The notes beneath the pieces are model-generated. The model saw nothing but the letters and a program-made list of their open reading frames with translations. It had not been told where the DNA came from and made no database searches. Below, piece after piece: positions 6,825-7,018 of a DNA stretch of 7,018 bases. Every line of letters starts with the position of its first letter. Position 1 is the first letter of the stretch. Location: contig CAAGDU010000053.1 of assembly GCA_900768725.1 (NCBI GenBank), positions 1 through 7,018 on the forward strand, in the 5' to 3' direction. The position numbers and the translations under genes are program-made. This DNA is from Bacteroidales bacterium (GTDB taxonomy: Bacteria; Bacteroidota; Bacteroidia; Bacteroidales; Paludibacteraceae).

Positions 6825-6841
6825 AATATTTAGAATCATTG

Positions 6842-6854
6842 CTGTCCACTAAAC
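6842..6854. mobile_element. Possible insertion sequence left end
   Basis: The interval 6840-6957 separates the divergent minus-strand operon and the transposase start. The inner end of the IS should lie somewhere in it. CTGTCCACTAAAC at 6842 is a candidate terminal sequence. If correct, the element begins only a few bases from the upstream gene and has displaced its promoter. The matching right terminus is outside the window, so this position is a guess. Confidence 0.2.
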
Positions 6855-6905
6855 ATTATATAAATCGTTCTTTGAAGTATTGAAAGTTAGTAAGTTACAA
6901 AAAAA

Positions 6906-6937
6906 TTTGGTGAAACAGACATGAATTTGTAACTTTG
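6906..6937 (+). promoter_or_regulatory. Bacteroidota-type promoter for the transposase
   Basis: A -33 element TTTG (6906-6909) is followed after 20 nt by TAACTTTG (6930-6937), which matches the TAnnTTTG -7 consensus of the Bacteroidota primary sigma factor at every fixed position. Transcription would begin at about 6943-6945, giving a leader of roughly 14 nt before the ATG at 6958. This is the best promoter match I found in the window. Confidence 0.75.
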
Positions 6938-6957
6938 CACTCAAATTGATTTTGAGT

Positions 6958-7018
6958 ATGCAAAAGTCCCCGTTTGTGTTTACGCAATTAACCAAGTTTC
7001 TCAACCGGAGTTACTTTA
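6958..7018 (+). CDS. IS4-type (DUF4372-like) transposase, 5' fragment
   Basis: Only the first 20 codons are in the window (MQKSPFVFTQL, then TKFLNRSYF), and the frame is open to the edge. The pattern of a short polar start, F-x-F-x-Q-L, then FLNRSYF resembles the N-terminal DUF4372 domain of IS4-family transposases common in Bacteroidota, where VFSQL and a following hydrophobic/basic stretch are typical. The DDE catalytic domain would lie beyond the window. A well-placed promoter lies immediately upstream. Its divergent orientation relative to the minus-strand operon suggests that an insertion sequence landed just upstream of that operon. Identification from 20 residues is tentative. Confidence 0.6.
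   Translation, partial: MQKSPFVFTQLTKFLNRSYF

Noticed and set aside
5439..6839. Lipoprotein signal on either exported protein
   Set aside because: Neither has a lipobox cysteine at the end of the hydrophobic core. Cys in the leaders lies inside the core, and both end in an A-Q type cleavage region.

Overview
The window looks like a chromosomal segment of a Bacteroidota member, most likely of the order Bacteroidales. The reasons are the style of the MurD and FtsW proteins, the absence of Shine-Dalgarno motifs before most genes, a textbook Bacteroidota-type promoter near the right edge (TTTG, 20 nt, TAACTTTG), and two secreted protein families that I associate with this group. No species can be named from the sequence alone.

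Layout from left to right: (1) Positions 1-203 hold an AT-rich 71-bp tandem repeat (two full copies and one partial). Each copy contains a 34-bp core. (2) Positions 204-698 encode a GxxExxY protein of the PD-(D/E)XK nuclease-like type. (3) Positions 693-804 hold the same 34-bp core in the opposite orientation (two full copies and one partial), so the GxxExxY gene sits between inverted repeat clusters, like a small cassette. (4) Positions 799-3401 are murD and ftsW, overlapping by 4 nt, a piece of the cell-division and peptidoglycan (dcw) cluster. The murD start codon lies inside the last cassette repeat. (5) Just after ftsW a doublet of GC-rich palindromes in inverted orientation (about 3407-3505) is joined directly to the C-terminal third of murG (to 3869). 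The N-terminal acceptor domain of MurG is missing from the window. (6) A strong hairpin (3950-3985) lies between convergent transcription units. (7) Positions 4020-6824 (minus strand) hold a two-gene operon for exported proteins. The first-transcribed gene is an uncharacterised Bacteroidales-type protein and the second resembles the DUF6175 family. (8) At the right edge a promoter and the first 20 codons of an IS4-type (DUF4372-like) transposase run off the window on the plus strand.

MurD adds D-glutamate to UDP-MurNAc-L-Ala, and FtsW polymerises lipid II at the septum. MurG normally makes lipid II from lipid I between these steps. Here murG is broken, and murC, which often follows it in this group, is absent. 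The segment therefore appears rearranged: a nuclease cassette on the left of murD, a palindromic repeat doublet at the murG break, and an insertion sequence at the right. Either the chromosome has been remodelled, with a functional murG elsewhere, or the junction at the repeat doublet is an assembly error. The most unusual structures are the inverted-repeat-flanked GxxExxY unit whose repeat carries the murD start codon, and the murG truncation at the palindrome doublet.
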